Origin: Pseudomonas fulva 12-X
GTDB taxonomy: Bacteria > Pseudomonadota > Gammaproteobacteria > Pseudomonadales > Pseudomonadaceae
DNA: 64,000 bases
Direction: 5' to 3'
Assembly (NCBI RefSeq): GCF_000213805.1
Contig: NC_015556.1
Coordinates: forward strand, 3,425,001-3,489,000
In this document: positions 1 through 7,785 of the stretch, piece after piece
Position numbering within the stretch: the first letter of the stretch is position 1
Layout of the letters: each line of letters starts with the position of its first letter
Notes under the pieces: generated by a model
Seen by the model: the letters and a program-made list of their open reading frames with translations, nothing else
Told to the model about the DNA's origin: nothing
Databases searched by the model: none
Program-made: the position numbers and the translations under genes

Positions 1-297
1 GATCCGCGCACCATGGTTGAACAATGCCGAGCGAATGGTCGCCTCGTCGCCACTGGCCACGGCCTCACGGAAACCGAAATCGCTGGTCAGCACCTGCACC
101 GCATCACGTAGCTGGCGGGCGTGGGTGTCGAGCAACTGCCCGAATACGCTGGTACCGACCTCCAGTTGCTCACGCGCCTGGGTGCGGATCGACGCATTGG
201 TGGCGGCCTGCACGGCGAAGTACAGCGCGCCGATCACCACCAGCGGCAGCAGGATCAGCACGATGGCGATGCGCGCCTGGAAACTAGTGCGAACCAT
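1..297 (-). CDS. dCache-type membrane signalling protein, N-terminal fragment (probable diguanylate cyclase/phosphodiesterase)
   Basis: Only the first 99 codons are inside the window; the gene runs off the left edge. It starts MVRTSFQARIAIVLILLPLV, a short cytoplasmic leader followed by one membrane helix (about residues 9-29). A helical periplasmic segment then begins, with the pattern QLLDTHARQLRDAVQVL and FREAVASGDEATIRSAL. This pattern is familiar from the dCache domain that opens GGDEF/EAL proteins of Pseudomonas. The output domain is not visible, so cyclase/phosphodiesterase is inference; a chemoreceptor or histidine kinase is possible. Its start lies 14 bases inside the end of the upstream cupredoxin gene, so the two are probably translated together. 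Confidence 0.6.
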   Translation of the reverse strand, partial: MVRTSFQARIAIVLILLPLVVIGALYFAVQAATNASIRTQAREQLEVGTSVFGQLLDTHARQLRDAVQVLTSDFGFREAVASGDEATIRSALFNHGARI

Positions 298-967
298 GGT
301 CCAGGGCTTTCTTGAAGGCGTCGCCAAAGGCGCTGGGCGGTGCGCCCGGTGGTTCGCTGACGCTGGCGGCATCGACCGGCAGGCTGAAACGCGGCGCTGC
401 GGCGCCATCGCCGACCTTCAAGGTCTCGCCCTGCTTGGGCAGCATGTCGGGCAACGCCGAGTGCCAGAGGGTCACCTGATAGTCACCAGCCGGCAAGTTG
501 TCGAAACTCACCCGGCCCTGGGCATCGCTGACGGCGAACCAGGGATCGTCGGTGACGTAGATGTAACCCACCATCCAGTCATGGATATTGCAACCCAACA
601 CCACCAGGCCGGGCTTGTCGAACACCACCGGCTCGCTCGGCGTGCCCTGGTACAGGCGCAGCTCGAAACGCTTGGCCGGCGAGAAGGAATAGACCTGATG
701 GCGAATGTCGTCACGGTTCGGGAAGGTCACTGCAGTGCCGCTGCGCACGGCCAGCACGCTGGGCACGAAGCGCATTTCCTGCTGGTCCATCACCGCTTTG
801 CCGGGGGCCGCCATGTTGGGGACTGCCGCGCCATGCAGCGTCACCACGGCGTTGGCCAGCGGTGCGCCCTTGGCATCCACCACGTCGCCTTGCAGGCCGG
901 CCGCCTGAGTGGTGCACAGCGCACCGAACAGATACAGAGATACAGCGAGAGAGAAACGTCTGGTCAT
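284..967 (-). CDS. Secreted cupredoxin-domain protein ('methylamine utilization protein' family)
   Basis: A 227-residue exported protein. Residues 1-22 form a signal peptide (RRFSLAVSLYLFGALCTTQA) and the rest is a beta-rich domain. A type-1 copper site is visible: His90 in the RHQVYS segment, then Cys126, His129 and Met132 in LGCNIHDWM, the C-x2-H-x2-M spacing of plastocyanin-like proteins. Homologues are often labelled methylamine utilization protein, but no methylamine dehydrogenase genes are near, so that name should not be taken as function. Its end overlaps the start of the downstream dCache protein by 14 bases. This suggests that it delivers copper or redox information to that sensor, which is inference. 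Confidence 0.75.
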   Translation of the reverse strand: MTRRFSLAVSLYLFGALCTTQAAGLQGDVVDAKGAPLANAVVTLHGAAVPNMAAPGKAVMDQQEMRFVPSVLAVRSGTAVTFPNRDDIRHQVYSFSPAKRFELRLYQGTPSEPVVFDKPGLVVLGCNIHDWMVGYIYVTDDPWFAVSDAQGRVSFDNLPAGDYQVTLWHSALPDMLPKQGETLKVGDGAAAPRFSLPVDAASVSEPPGAPPSAFGDAFKKALDHGSH

Positions 968-1157
968 GGGAGCTCGTCAAGGGTCGCTCAGCCGTACCGC
1001 GAGGCCGCGTATGCGCCTCTTCGCTGATAGGGAAGGTCTGCAGGAAGATTAGACGTGATGCAGAAGAAGTTCGAGCTTTAATGACGCCTGCGCAAGGCAA
1101 AAAGCCACTATCGTTTGATTATCGGAAAAAACGGCCGAAAAAGGCCGCCCTAGAGCC

Positions 1158-1940
1158 TCACTCGCTGCCGCGCAAACGCTTGGGCGTAAGCCCCAGGTAA
1201 CGGCGCATGGCGGTGGTCAGCGCGCTCTGGCTGGAGAAACCGCATTCCTCGGCGATGCGCACCAGCGGCAGCCCGCTGCCACGCAGCAGGCGCGTGGCGC
1301 GGTCCAGGCGCGCCTTGAGCAGGTACTGGTGCGGGGTGAGGCCGACGCTGTCCTTGAACTGGGCGTGGAAGTGGCTCGGGCTCAGGCAGGCGACATGGGC
1401 CAGCTCGGCGACGCTGATGCGCCGCGCCAGGTTGTCGGCGATGTAGCCGTCGAGTCGCTGCACATCCAGCGAGCCATGGCCACGGCTGGACTGCTCGCCA
1501 AACACCCGCAGGTGCAGGGCGCGCAGCAGCACGCCGCCCAGCGAGCGCGCCAGCAGCGGGTCGCTGCCATAACGCTCCAGTTCGGCGCCGGCATAGCTGA
1601 GCAGGTGCTGGAAGTCGGCGTCGAGTTGCGGGTAGCGCGGCGTGTCGAACAGGTGGCCGAGCAGTTGCAGATCCTCGCTGGACATGTCCTGCTCGTTGAG
1701 GTCGACGATCAGCATGCGGTTGTCGCCGATGCCGGCGAATTGATGGTCGGCATCGCCCGGCACCAGACAGGCGCGCATGCGGCACACCTCGCCGCCACGC
1801 CCGACCACCTCGAATTCGGCACGCCCGGACACCGACATCACCAGTTGGTGATGGTCGTGGGTGTGTTCGTGGGCCTGATCGTCCAGGCGCATGAGGCGGG
1901 CGTTGAGCATGATTCGCGACTCGATGGGCAACGCGCGCAC
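1158..1940 (-). CDS. AraC-family transcriptional regulator (PruR-like by position)
   Basis: About 250-260 residues. The N-terminal half looks like a cupin-type sensing domain with a His-rich strand (HEHTHDHHQLVMSVSG). The last ~100 residues carry the two AraC helix-turn-helix motifs: ISVAELAHVACLSPSHFHAQ and later VRIAEECGFSSQSALTTAMR. The longest frame starts with GTG at 1940; ATG at 1910 (MLNARLMRLDD) is an equally good start because neither has a clear Shine-Dalgarno sequence. It is divergent from the Lon gene. In P. aeruginosa the AraC regulator beside this Lon paralogue is PruR, activator of proline catabolism. putA and putP are not in this window, so orthology is only suggested. Confidence 0.8.
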   Translation of the reverse strand: MRALPIESRIMLNARLMRLDDQAHEHTHDHHQLVMSVSGRAEFEVVGRGGEVCRMRACLVPGDADHQFAGIGDNRMLIVDLNEQDMSSEDLQLLGHLFDTPRYPQLDADFQHLLSYAGAELERYGSDPLLARSLGGVLLRALHLRVFGEQSSRGHGSLDVQRLDGYIADNLARRISVAELAHVACLSPSHFHAQFKDSVGLTPHQYLLKARLDRATRLLRGSGLPLVRIAEECGFSSQSALTTAMRRYLGLTPKRLRGSE

Positions 1941-2039
1941 TCTACCGCGTTGCCAGGCAAAACTGTATGGGCGGCGACAGGAGGCCCGGCAGGCGCCAAA
2001 CCAGGCCTGACAAGCGAAACGGCGCAGTCACTAATAAAT

Positions 2040-2067
2040 GTTGAAAAAAGCCGGCGGCGCCCCATCT
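2040..2067 (+). promoter_or_regulatory. Candidate sigma-32 (RpoH) promoter of lon
   Basis: GTTGAAA at 2040-2046 and CCCCATCT at 2060-2067 are separated by 13 bases. The heat-shock sigma-32 consensus is CTTGAAA, 11-15 bases, CCCCATNT, so only the first base differs. Transcription would start near 2074, leaving about 23 bases before the ATG at 2097. The motif match is seen directly; use by RpoH is inferred. Confidence 0.65.
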
Positions 2068-2096
2068 AACCTTCAACGTCAATGGACAGGTGCCGC

Positions 2097-4484
2097 ATGA
2101 ACGACCCGCACGATATCGAGATCGCTTCGGAGCAAACCAGCCACAGCCTGATGCTGCCCGGGCAGAACCTGCCGGACAAACTCTATGTGATTCCAATCCA
2201 CAACCGCCCCTTCTTCCCGGCGCAGGTGCTGCCGGTGATCGTCAACGAGGAGCACTGGGCGGAAACCCTGGAACTGGTCAGCAAGACCGAGCACAAGACC
2301 CTGGCCCTGTTCTACGTCGACAAACCGGTCACCGACCCCCGTCACTTCGACACGTCCAGCATGCCGGAGCACGGCACCGTGGTGCGCGTGCACCATGTCA
2401 GCAACGACGACGGCAAGCTGCAGTTCGTTGCCCAGGGCCTGACCCGGGTGCGTATCCGCGGCTGGCTCAAGCACCATCGCCCGCCGTACCTGGCCGAGGT
2501 CGAATACCCGCGCAACGCCAATGACGGGCGCGATGAGGTCAAGGCCTACGCCATGGCACTGATCAACGTGATCCGCGAGTTGCTGCCGCTCAACCCGCTG
2601 TACAACGAGGAGCTGAAGAACTACCTCAACCGCTTCAGCCCCAACGACCCGTCGCCGCTCACCGACTTCGCCGCTGCGCTCACCACCGCGCAATCGAAAG
2701 TGCTGCAGGAGGTGCTCGACACCGTGCCGATCCTCAAGCGCATGGAAAAGGTGCTGCCGCTGCTGCGCAAGGAAGTCGAGGTCGCCCGCCTGCAGAACGA
2801 GCTCTCCGACGAGGTGAACCGTTCGGTGGGTGAGCACCAGCGCGAGTTCTTCCTCAAGGAACAGCTGAAGATCATCCAGCAGGAGCTGGGCATCACCAAG
2901 GATGACCGCAGCGCCGACGCCGAGCAGTTCACCCAGCGCCTGGAAGGCAAGACCCTGCCCGAGCAGGCCCGCAAGCGCATCGACGAGGAGATGAACAAGC
3001 TCTCGGTGCTGGAGACCGGCTCGCCGGAGTACGCGGTGACTCGCAATTACCTGGACTGGGCCACCAGCGTGCCCTGGGGCGTGGTCGGCAAGGACAAGCT
3101 GGACCTCAAGCACGCCCGCAAGGTGCTCGACGATCACCATGCCGGCATGGACGACATCAAGCAGCGCATCACCGAATTTCTCGCCGTCGGCGCCTTCAAA
3201 GGCGAGATCGCCGGTTCCATCGTGCTGCTGGTCGGCCCGCCGGGCGTGGGCAAGACCAGCATCGGCAAGTCCATCGCCCAGTCCCTGGACCGGCCGTTCT
3301 ACCGTTTTTCGGTCGGTGGCATGCGTGACGAGGCGGAGATCAAGGGCCATCGCCGCACCTACATCGGCGCCCTACCCGGCAAGCTGGTGCAGGCCCTCAA
3401 GGAAGTCGAGGTGATGAACCCGGTGATCATGCTCGACGAGATCGACAAGATGGGCAGCAGCTTCCAGGGCGACCCGGCCTCGGCGCTGCTGGAAACCCTC
3501 GACCCGGAGCAGAACGTCGAATTCCTCGACCATTACCTGGACCTGCGCCTGGATCTGTCCAAGGTGCTGTTCGTGTGCACCGCCAACACCCTGGACTCGA
3601 TTCCCGGCCCGCTGCTCGACCGCATGGAAGTGATTCGCCTGTCCGGCTACATCACCGAGGAAAAGCTGGCCATCGCCAAGCGCCACCTGTGGCCCAAGCA
3701 GCTGGACAAGGCCGGCGTGTCGGCCAAACAGCTGTCGATCAGCGACAGCGCCCTGCGCGCGCTGATCGAAGGCTATGCCCGCGAAGCCGGCGTGCGCCAG
3801 CTGGAGAAACAGCTAGGCAAGCTGGTGCGCAAGGCGGTGGTCAAGCTGCTCGATGACCGCGACACCAAGGTCAAGATCGCCGCCAAGGACCTGGAAGGCT
3901 ATCTGGGCATGCCGGTGTTCCGCAGTGAGCAGGTGCTCTCCGGCGTCGGGGTGATCACCGGTTTGGCCTGGACCAGCATGGGCGGCGCCACGCTGCCGAT
4001 CGAGGCGACGCGCATCCACACGCTGAACCGTGGCTTCAAACTCACCGGCCAGCTCGGCGAAGTGATGAAGGAGTCGGCGGAGATCGCCTACAGCTACGTC
4101 AGCTCGCACCTGAAAACCTTCAAGGGCGACCCGACCTTCTTCGACCAAGCCTTCGTGCACATGCACGTGCCGGAGGGCGCCACGCCGAAGGACGGGCCGA
4201 GCGCCGGCATCACCATCGCCAGCGCCCTGCTCTCCCTGGCCCGCAACCAGGCGCCGAAGAAAGGCGTGGCGATGACTGGCGAACTGACCCTGACCGGCCA
4301 GGTACTGGCCATCGGCGGGGTGCGCGAGAAGGTCATCGCCGCGCGCCGCCAGAAGATTCACGAGCTGATCCTGCCCGAGGCCAACCGCGGCTCTTATCAG
4401 GAGTTGCCGGAATACCTCAAACAGGGCCTGACCGTGCACTTCGCCAAACGCTTCAGCGATGTGGCTAAGGTGCTGTTCGACTGA
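2097..4484 (+). CDS. lon: ATP-dependent Lon protease (second Lon-type, AsrA-like)
   Basis: A 795-residue Lon/endopeptidase La in the cytoplasm that unfolds and degrades proteins. The order is an N-terminal substrate-recognition domain (about 25-230), a coiled-coil region, an AAA+ module with Walker A GPPGVGKT (about 380-387) and Walker B VIMLDEIDKM, then the protease domain with Ser702 in PKDGPSAG and Lys745 in REKVIAARR. I chose ATG 2097 (MNDPHDIEI), preceded by ACAGG, over ATG 2082, which would leave a leader of about 8 bases from the predicted heat-shock promoter. Neighbours (AraC regulator divergent) match those of asrA in P. aeruginosa, a stress-induced Lon paralogue, rather than the clpX-lon locus. 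Confidence 0.95.
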   Translation: MNDPHDIEIASEQTSHSLMLPGQNLPDKLYVIPIHNRPFFPAQVLPVIVNEEHWAETLELVSKTEHKTLALFYVDKPVTDPRHFDTSSMPEHGTVVRVHHVSNDDGKLQFVAQGLTRVRIRGWLKHHRPPYLAEVEYPRNANDGRDEVKAYAMALINVIRELLPLNPLYNEELKNYLNRFSPNDPSPLTDFAAALTTAQSKVLQEVLDTVPILKRMEKVLPLLRKEVEVARLQNELSDEVNRSVGEHQREFFLKEQLKIIQQELGITKDDRSADAEQFTQRLEGKTLPEQARKRIDEEMNKLSVLETGSPEYAVTRNYLDWATSVPWGVVGKDKLDLKHARKVLDDHHAGMDDIKQRITEFLAVGAFKGEIAGSIVLLVGPPGVGKTSIGKSIAQSLDRPFYRFSVGGMRDEAEIKGHRRTYIGALPGKLVQALKEVEVMNPVIMLDEIDKMGSSFQGDPASALLETLDPEQNVEFLDHYLDLRLDLSKVLFVCTANTLDSIPGPLLDRMEVIRLSGYITEEKLAIAKRHLWPKQLDKAGVSAKQLSISDSALRALIEGYAREAGVRQLEKQLGKLVRKAVVKLLDDRDTKVKIAAKDLEGYLGMPVFRSEQVLSGVGVITGLAWTSMGGATLPIEATRIHTLNRGFKLTGQLGEVMKESAEIAYSYVSSHLKTFKGDPTFFDQAFVHMHVPEGATPKDGPSAGITIASALLSLARNQAPKKGVAMTGELTLTGQVLAIGGVREKVIAARRQKIHELILPEANRGSYQELPEYLKQGLTVHFAKRFSDVAKVLFD

Positions 4485-4499
4485 CGGGCCTCTTGCTCG

Positions 4500-4525
4500 G
4501 CCCTTGCTGCGTATGCAGCAAGGGC
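4500..4525. terminator. Hairpin between convergent lon and MFS genes
   Basis: A perfect 11-bp stem, GCCCTTGCTGC (4500-4510) pairing with 4515-4525 around the loop GTAT. There is no T-run on either side, so it may be an inefficient bidirectional terminator or a 3'-end stabiliser. Confidence 0.5.
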
Positions 4526-4546
4526 CTAGCACCCGCTAAACAGCGG

Positions 4547-5887
4547 CTACTTGCCCGCGACCTCCGCCGCTGCTTCGGCAAGCCCCTCACGCATACGCTG
4601 CGCGTCGCCCACGAAATGGCGACTGGCCTGCAGCAACGCCAGCATGGTCAACAATAAGGCCACCGGCACCAGATAAAGCGCATCGTGCAAGCCGACGGCT
4701 TTGAAGGTTTCACTCATCTCGAGCGCACCGGCCGCCAGCATGGCCGACGAAGAAAAGTGATCGGATAGCAGCCCCACGGCAATCGGCCCCAAACCGCCAC
4801 CCAACAAGTACAGCCCAGCGAAATAAAGCGCCATGGCGGTCGCCCGCAGGCGCGGTTCGATCACGTCCTGAATCGCCGTATAGACGCAGGTGTAGAAGTT
4901 GTAGGCGAACAGCCAGCCAAGGCTGAATAGCGCCACGAACAGGCCGATCTCGATACGCCCTGCATGCAGCGCATAACCGGTACAAAGGGTGGCGACGAGC
5001 ATGCTGACGGCGGCGAAGATCAAACGCCCGTTGCGATATTTCTGGTGAATGCGGTCAGCGATCCAGCCGCCCAGGGTCAGGCCGACCAGCCCGGTAAGCC
5101 CGACGATTACCCCGGTGGCTACGGCGGCGTCATGTAGCGGCATCAGGAAATAGCGCTGCAGCATCGGCACCAGAAACGAATTGCAGGCGTAGGTGGCGAA
5201 GTTGAACGCCAGGCCCGCCAGCACCAGCCACCAGAAGGTCGGGATACGCAGCACCTTGCGCAGCGGCTGACTGACCGGCGTGGCGGCCACCTGAATCTCT
5301 TCGGCGGCGCCGCGCCGCGGCTCCCTGATGAAGAAGATGAACACCGCCAGGATCAGCCCCGGCACCGCGGCGATGAAGAACGGCGCGCGCCAGCTGTCGA
5401 ACGCAGCGACCATCGCGCCAATGGTGAAGAACGCCAGCAGCAAGCCCAGCGGCAAGCCGAGCATGAAGATGCCCATGGCCCGCGCGCGTTTGTGGGCCGG
5501 AAACAGGTCGCCGATCAGCGAGTTGGCGGCCGGCGCGTAGCTGGCCTCGCCAATGCCGATACCCATGCGGATCAGCAGGAAGCTCCAGTAATTCCAGGCC
5601 AGGCCGTTCACCGCGGTCAGCGCACTCCAGACGGCCAACCCCCACCCCATGATCTTGCGCCGCGAGCCGGTATCGGCCATGCGCCCCAGCGGCAAACCGG
5701 CGATGGCGTACACCAGGGTGAACGCGGTGCCGATCATGCCCAGCTGAAAGTCGCTCAGCCGCCACTCCATGCGAATGGGCTCGATGATGATCGCAGGAAT
5801 GGTGCGGTCGAAGAAGTTGAACAGGTTGGCGAGAAACAACAGGAACAGGACGCGCCACGCATTCGCGGCTTGCTGGGTCTGCGGCAT
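4547..5887 (-). CDS. MFS transporter (spinster-like)
   Basis: 446 residues with about 12 predicted membrane helices. It has the MFS signature between helices 2 and 3 (GLPLGRMADTGSRRKIMGWG) and its second-half counterpart (GGWIADRIHQKYRNGRL). The opening WRVLFLLFLANLFNFFDRTI resembles spinster-type and aromatic-acid/sugar-phosphate symporters. Start ATG 5887 is preceded by AGAGAG. It is convergent with lon and stands alone, so the substrate cannot be inferred from neighbours. Confidence 0.8.
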   Translation of the reverse strand: MPQTQQAANAWRVLFLLFLANLFNFFDRTIPAIIIEPIRMEWRLSDFQLGMIGTAFTLVYAIAGLPLGRMADTGSRRKIMGWGLAVWSALTAVNGLAWNYWSFLLIRMGIGIGEASYAPAANSLIGDLFPAHKRARAMGIFMLGLPLGLLLAFFTIGAMVAAFDSWRAPFFIAAVPGLILAVFIFFIREPRRGAAEEIQVAATPVSQPLRKVLRIPTFWWLVLAGLAFNFATYACNSFLVPMLQRYFLMPLHDAAVATGVIVGLTGLVGLTLGGWIADRIHQKYRNGRLIFAAVSMLVATLCTGYALHAGRIEIGLFVALFSLGWLFAYNFYTCVYTAIQDVIEPRLRATAMALYFAGLYLLGGGLGPIAVGLLSDHFSSSAMLAAGALEMSETFKAVGLHDALYLVPVALLLTMLALLQASRHFVGDAQRMREGLAEAAAEVAGK

Positions 5888-6085
5888 GACGGTGCTCTCT
5901 TATTGTTGTTGGAAGCAGAGCCGATGCCGACCCTGGCACCTGCATGGTGGCCGCGAATGGGCGTCAGCCCCACGATCATTCGTGATGGTTATAGGCGGTG
6001 ATGGCATGGGCGCCCTGGCAAGCCGAGAAACCAGGTAGATCGAAACCGGATTTGAGCTGTCTGAACCCCGTCTGGACGCCGAAGG
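5888..6085. other. Intergenic, no gene seen
   Basis: Leader of the MFS gene, up to the inverted-repeat element. I see no ORF with a ribosome site and no hairpin here. Confidence 0.5.
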
Positions 6086-6369
6086 CTAGGGTCTGTTGCC
6101 GTTTCACCCACGGCCGCGCCGGAGCCCGCTTTGTCGCGAGGCAAGGCACGAGCCGCGAAGTTTAGCTAGCTAAATGAGCCGGCGAGAAACGCCGCATCGC
6201 GACAAAACGGGCCCGGCCCTTCGGGTTGTGCGGGAAATCTCGCCATGCGTCGTTGGAGGACTTGGCAAGGGAAAACGCGGACGGCTAGTCCATTCCCTGC
6301 GTCCTCCGCCTAGCCTGGCGAGATTTCTCGCGACAACGCGGCTCGCGCTGAAACGGCAACAGACCCTAG
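6086..6369. repeat. MITE-like element with 21-bp perfect terminal inverted repeats
   Basis: Bases 6086-6106 (beginning CTAGGGTCTGTTGCC) recur exactly as their reverse complement at 6349-6369. The outer CTAG at both ends could be a 4-bp target duplication or part of the repeat. A second, nested perfect inverted repeat pairs GAAATCTCGCCA (6234-6245) with TGGCGAGATTTC (6316-6327). TTGTCGCGA/TCGCGACAA pairs add further structure. No transposase is encoded; short frames inside lack ribosome sites. The size and ends fit a non-autonomous miniature inverted-repeat transposable element. Confidence 0.7.
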
Positions 6370-6425
6370 GCATTCAACACCTGGCGTTACGACGCGCCAG
6401 GCACAAGGCTTTAAGGAGAACGGGG

Positions 6426-7682
6426 ATGCCCCGCAGCGACAAGGAACATTTCATCGGGCTCGAGTGGCTGCGTTTCATACTCGGCCTCTATATCGTGGTC
6501 TTTCACACCCTGCACAACTACCCCGAACAGCAGCTGCCGATCATCAAGCAGCTCAGCGGCGCGGGCTTCTTCGCCACCAGTACCTTCTTCGTGCTTTCCG
6601 GTTTTCTGCTCGCCCACGTGTACTGCCAGCGCGGCCAGATGCGCGAGCCGGCGGTGAGTTTCTGGAGCCGGCGCTTCGCCAACCTGTACCCGCTGCATAT
6701 CTTCTCGCTGCTGCTGACCATCACGGTGATTTTCGTCATCAGCCACCTGGGCATCCCGCCGGACGACACCAAGGCCAGCATCCGTTTCGTGGTCTACGAC
6801 ACCAACGAGGACAGGACCCAGATCGCCCTCGACAGCCTCGAACACTTCATGAGCAACGGCGAGCTGGCCCTCAACAGCCTGTTGCAGCTGCTTATGCTGC
6901 AGGCCTGGAACCCCTTCTACCTGACCTTCAACGCACCGCTGTGGTCGATCTCCACGCTGTTCTTCTTCTACCTCACCTTCCCCTTCGTGGCGCCTCGCCT
7001 GGCACGTCTCAAGCACAAGGTGCTGTGGCTGGGCGTGATCACCCTGATCTACCTGATCCCGCCGGTACTGGTGATTTTCAACGGTGACTACGGCATGCCG
7101 TTCACCGGTATCCTGCACCGCAACCCGCTGGTACGTCTGCCCGAGTTTCTCGCCGGCATCCTCGCCTACGGACTGTTTCGCGACATGCAGGACGCCGGGC
7201 GCACGCCGGGCACTGGCGGCGTGGGGATGATGATCGCTTTCGTGCTGGGCTGCTTCCTCGGCACTGCCTGGCTGATCGAGGGCCCGCAATTCTGGTATTA
7301 CCTGCTGCACAACGGCCTGCTGCTGCCGGCGCAGATCATGCTGATCTACCTCTGCGCCCTGGCGCCCTCGCCTGCCAGCAGCGCAGTGCAGCGCTGGTCC
7401 CAGCGCCTGGGCGCGGCCTCGCTGCCGCTGTTCGTGCTGCATGTACCGGCCTTCACGCTGTTCTCGCGCTCGGAAATGCTGCTGGGCGTGGCTTCCGGCG
7501 AATGCTTCGCCAACTGGTCCGAATGCGCGGTGCGCGCGGGCGAGCAGCATCTGTCCATCGTCTTCTACCCGCTGTTCCTGCTGCTGACGGTGATCCTCTG
7601 CGTCTGGGCTCAGGGAAACGCCGTGGTACCGACCCGCAAACGGCTGCTCAAGTGGTTGCCGGTGCGGCGTAGCACAAGCTGA
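6426..7682 (+). CDS. Acyltransferase 3 family membrane protein
   Basis: 418 residues, integral inner-membrane protein of the acyltransferase-3 (OafA/OpgC-like) family. It opens with the family pattern [20 protein letters not shown], whose His is the presumed catalytic residue, and continues with about ten hydrophobic helices. ATG 6426 is preceded by AAGGAG at 6413-6418; an upstream in-frame extension runs through the MITE-like element and is not credible. Such enzymes O-acylate extracellular or periplasmic glycans. It lies just upstream of opgGH in the same direction, so decoration of periplasmic glucans is a reasonable guess, but a terminator-like hairpin separates it from opgG. Confidence 0.8.
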   Translation: MPRSDKEHFIGLEWLRFILGLYIVVFHTLHNYPEQQLPIIKQLSGAGFFATSTFFVLSGFLLAHVYCQRGQMREPAVSFWSRRFANLYPLHIFSLLLTITVIFVISHLGIPPDDTKASIRFVVYDTNEDRTQIALDSLEHFMSNGELALNSLLQLLMLQAWNPFYLTFNAPLWSISTLFFFYLTFPFVAPRLARLKHKVLWLGVITLIYLIPPVLVIFNGDYGMPFTGILHRNPLVRLPEFLAGILAYGLFRDMQDAGRTPGTGGVGMMIAFVLGCFLGTAWLIEGPQFWYYLLHNGLLLPAQIMLIYLCALAPSPASSAVQRWSQRLGAASLPLFVLHVPAFTLFSRSEMLLGVASGECFANWSECAVRAGEQHLSIVFYPLFLLLTVILCVWAQGNAVVPTRKRLLKWLPVRRSTS

Positions 7683-7715
7683 GCAGAAGGAAAGGAAATT
7701 CCTAGGAATCATCTG

Positions 7716-7773
7716 CAGCGGCGACGGTCGGAAGGAGATGTTCGGCGACCGTGCCGCTGTTTTCTTTGTTTTC
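7716..7773 (+). terminator. Hairpin plus T-rich tract between acyltransferase and opgG
   Basis: CAGCGGC-GA-CGGTCG (7716-7730) pairs with CGACCG-T-GCCGCTG (7746-7759), giving about 13 pairs with one bulge and a 15-base loop. It is followed by TTTTCTTTGTTTTC (7760-7773). It looks like a Rho-independent terminator for the acyltransferase, or an attenuator in the opgG leader, 12 bases before the opgG start. Confidence 0.6.
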
Positions 7774-7785
7774 TGGGAGGGATCC

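Noticed and set aside
2079..3350. 423-codon antisense frame over lon
   Set aside because: Mirror of a GC3-rich gene; protein composition is repetitive and no domain is recognisable, while the plus strand encodes a full Lon.
6174..6425. In-frame N-terminal extension of the acyltransferase
   Set aside because: It runs through the MITE-like element, has no ribosome site, and is not part of the acyltransferase fold; ATG 6426 has AAGGAG.
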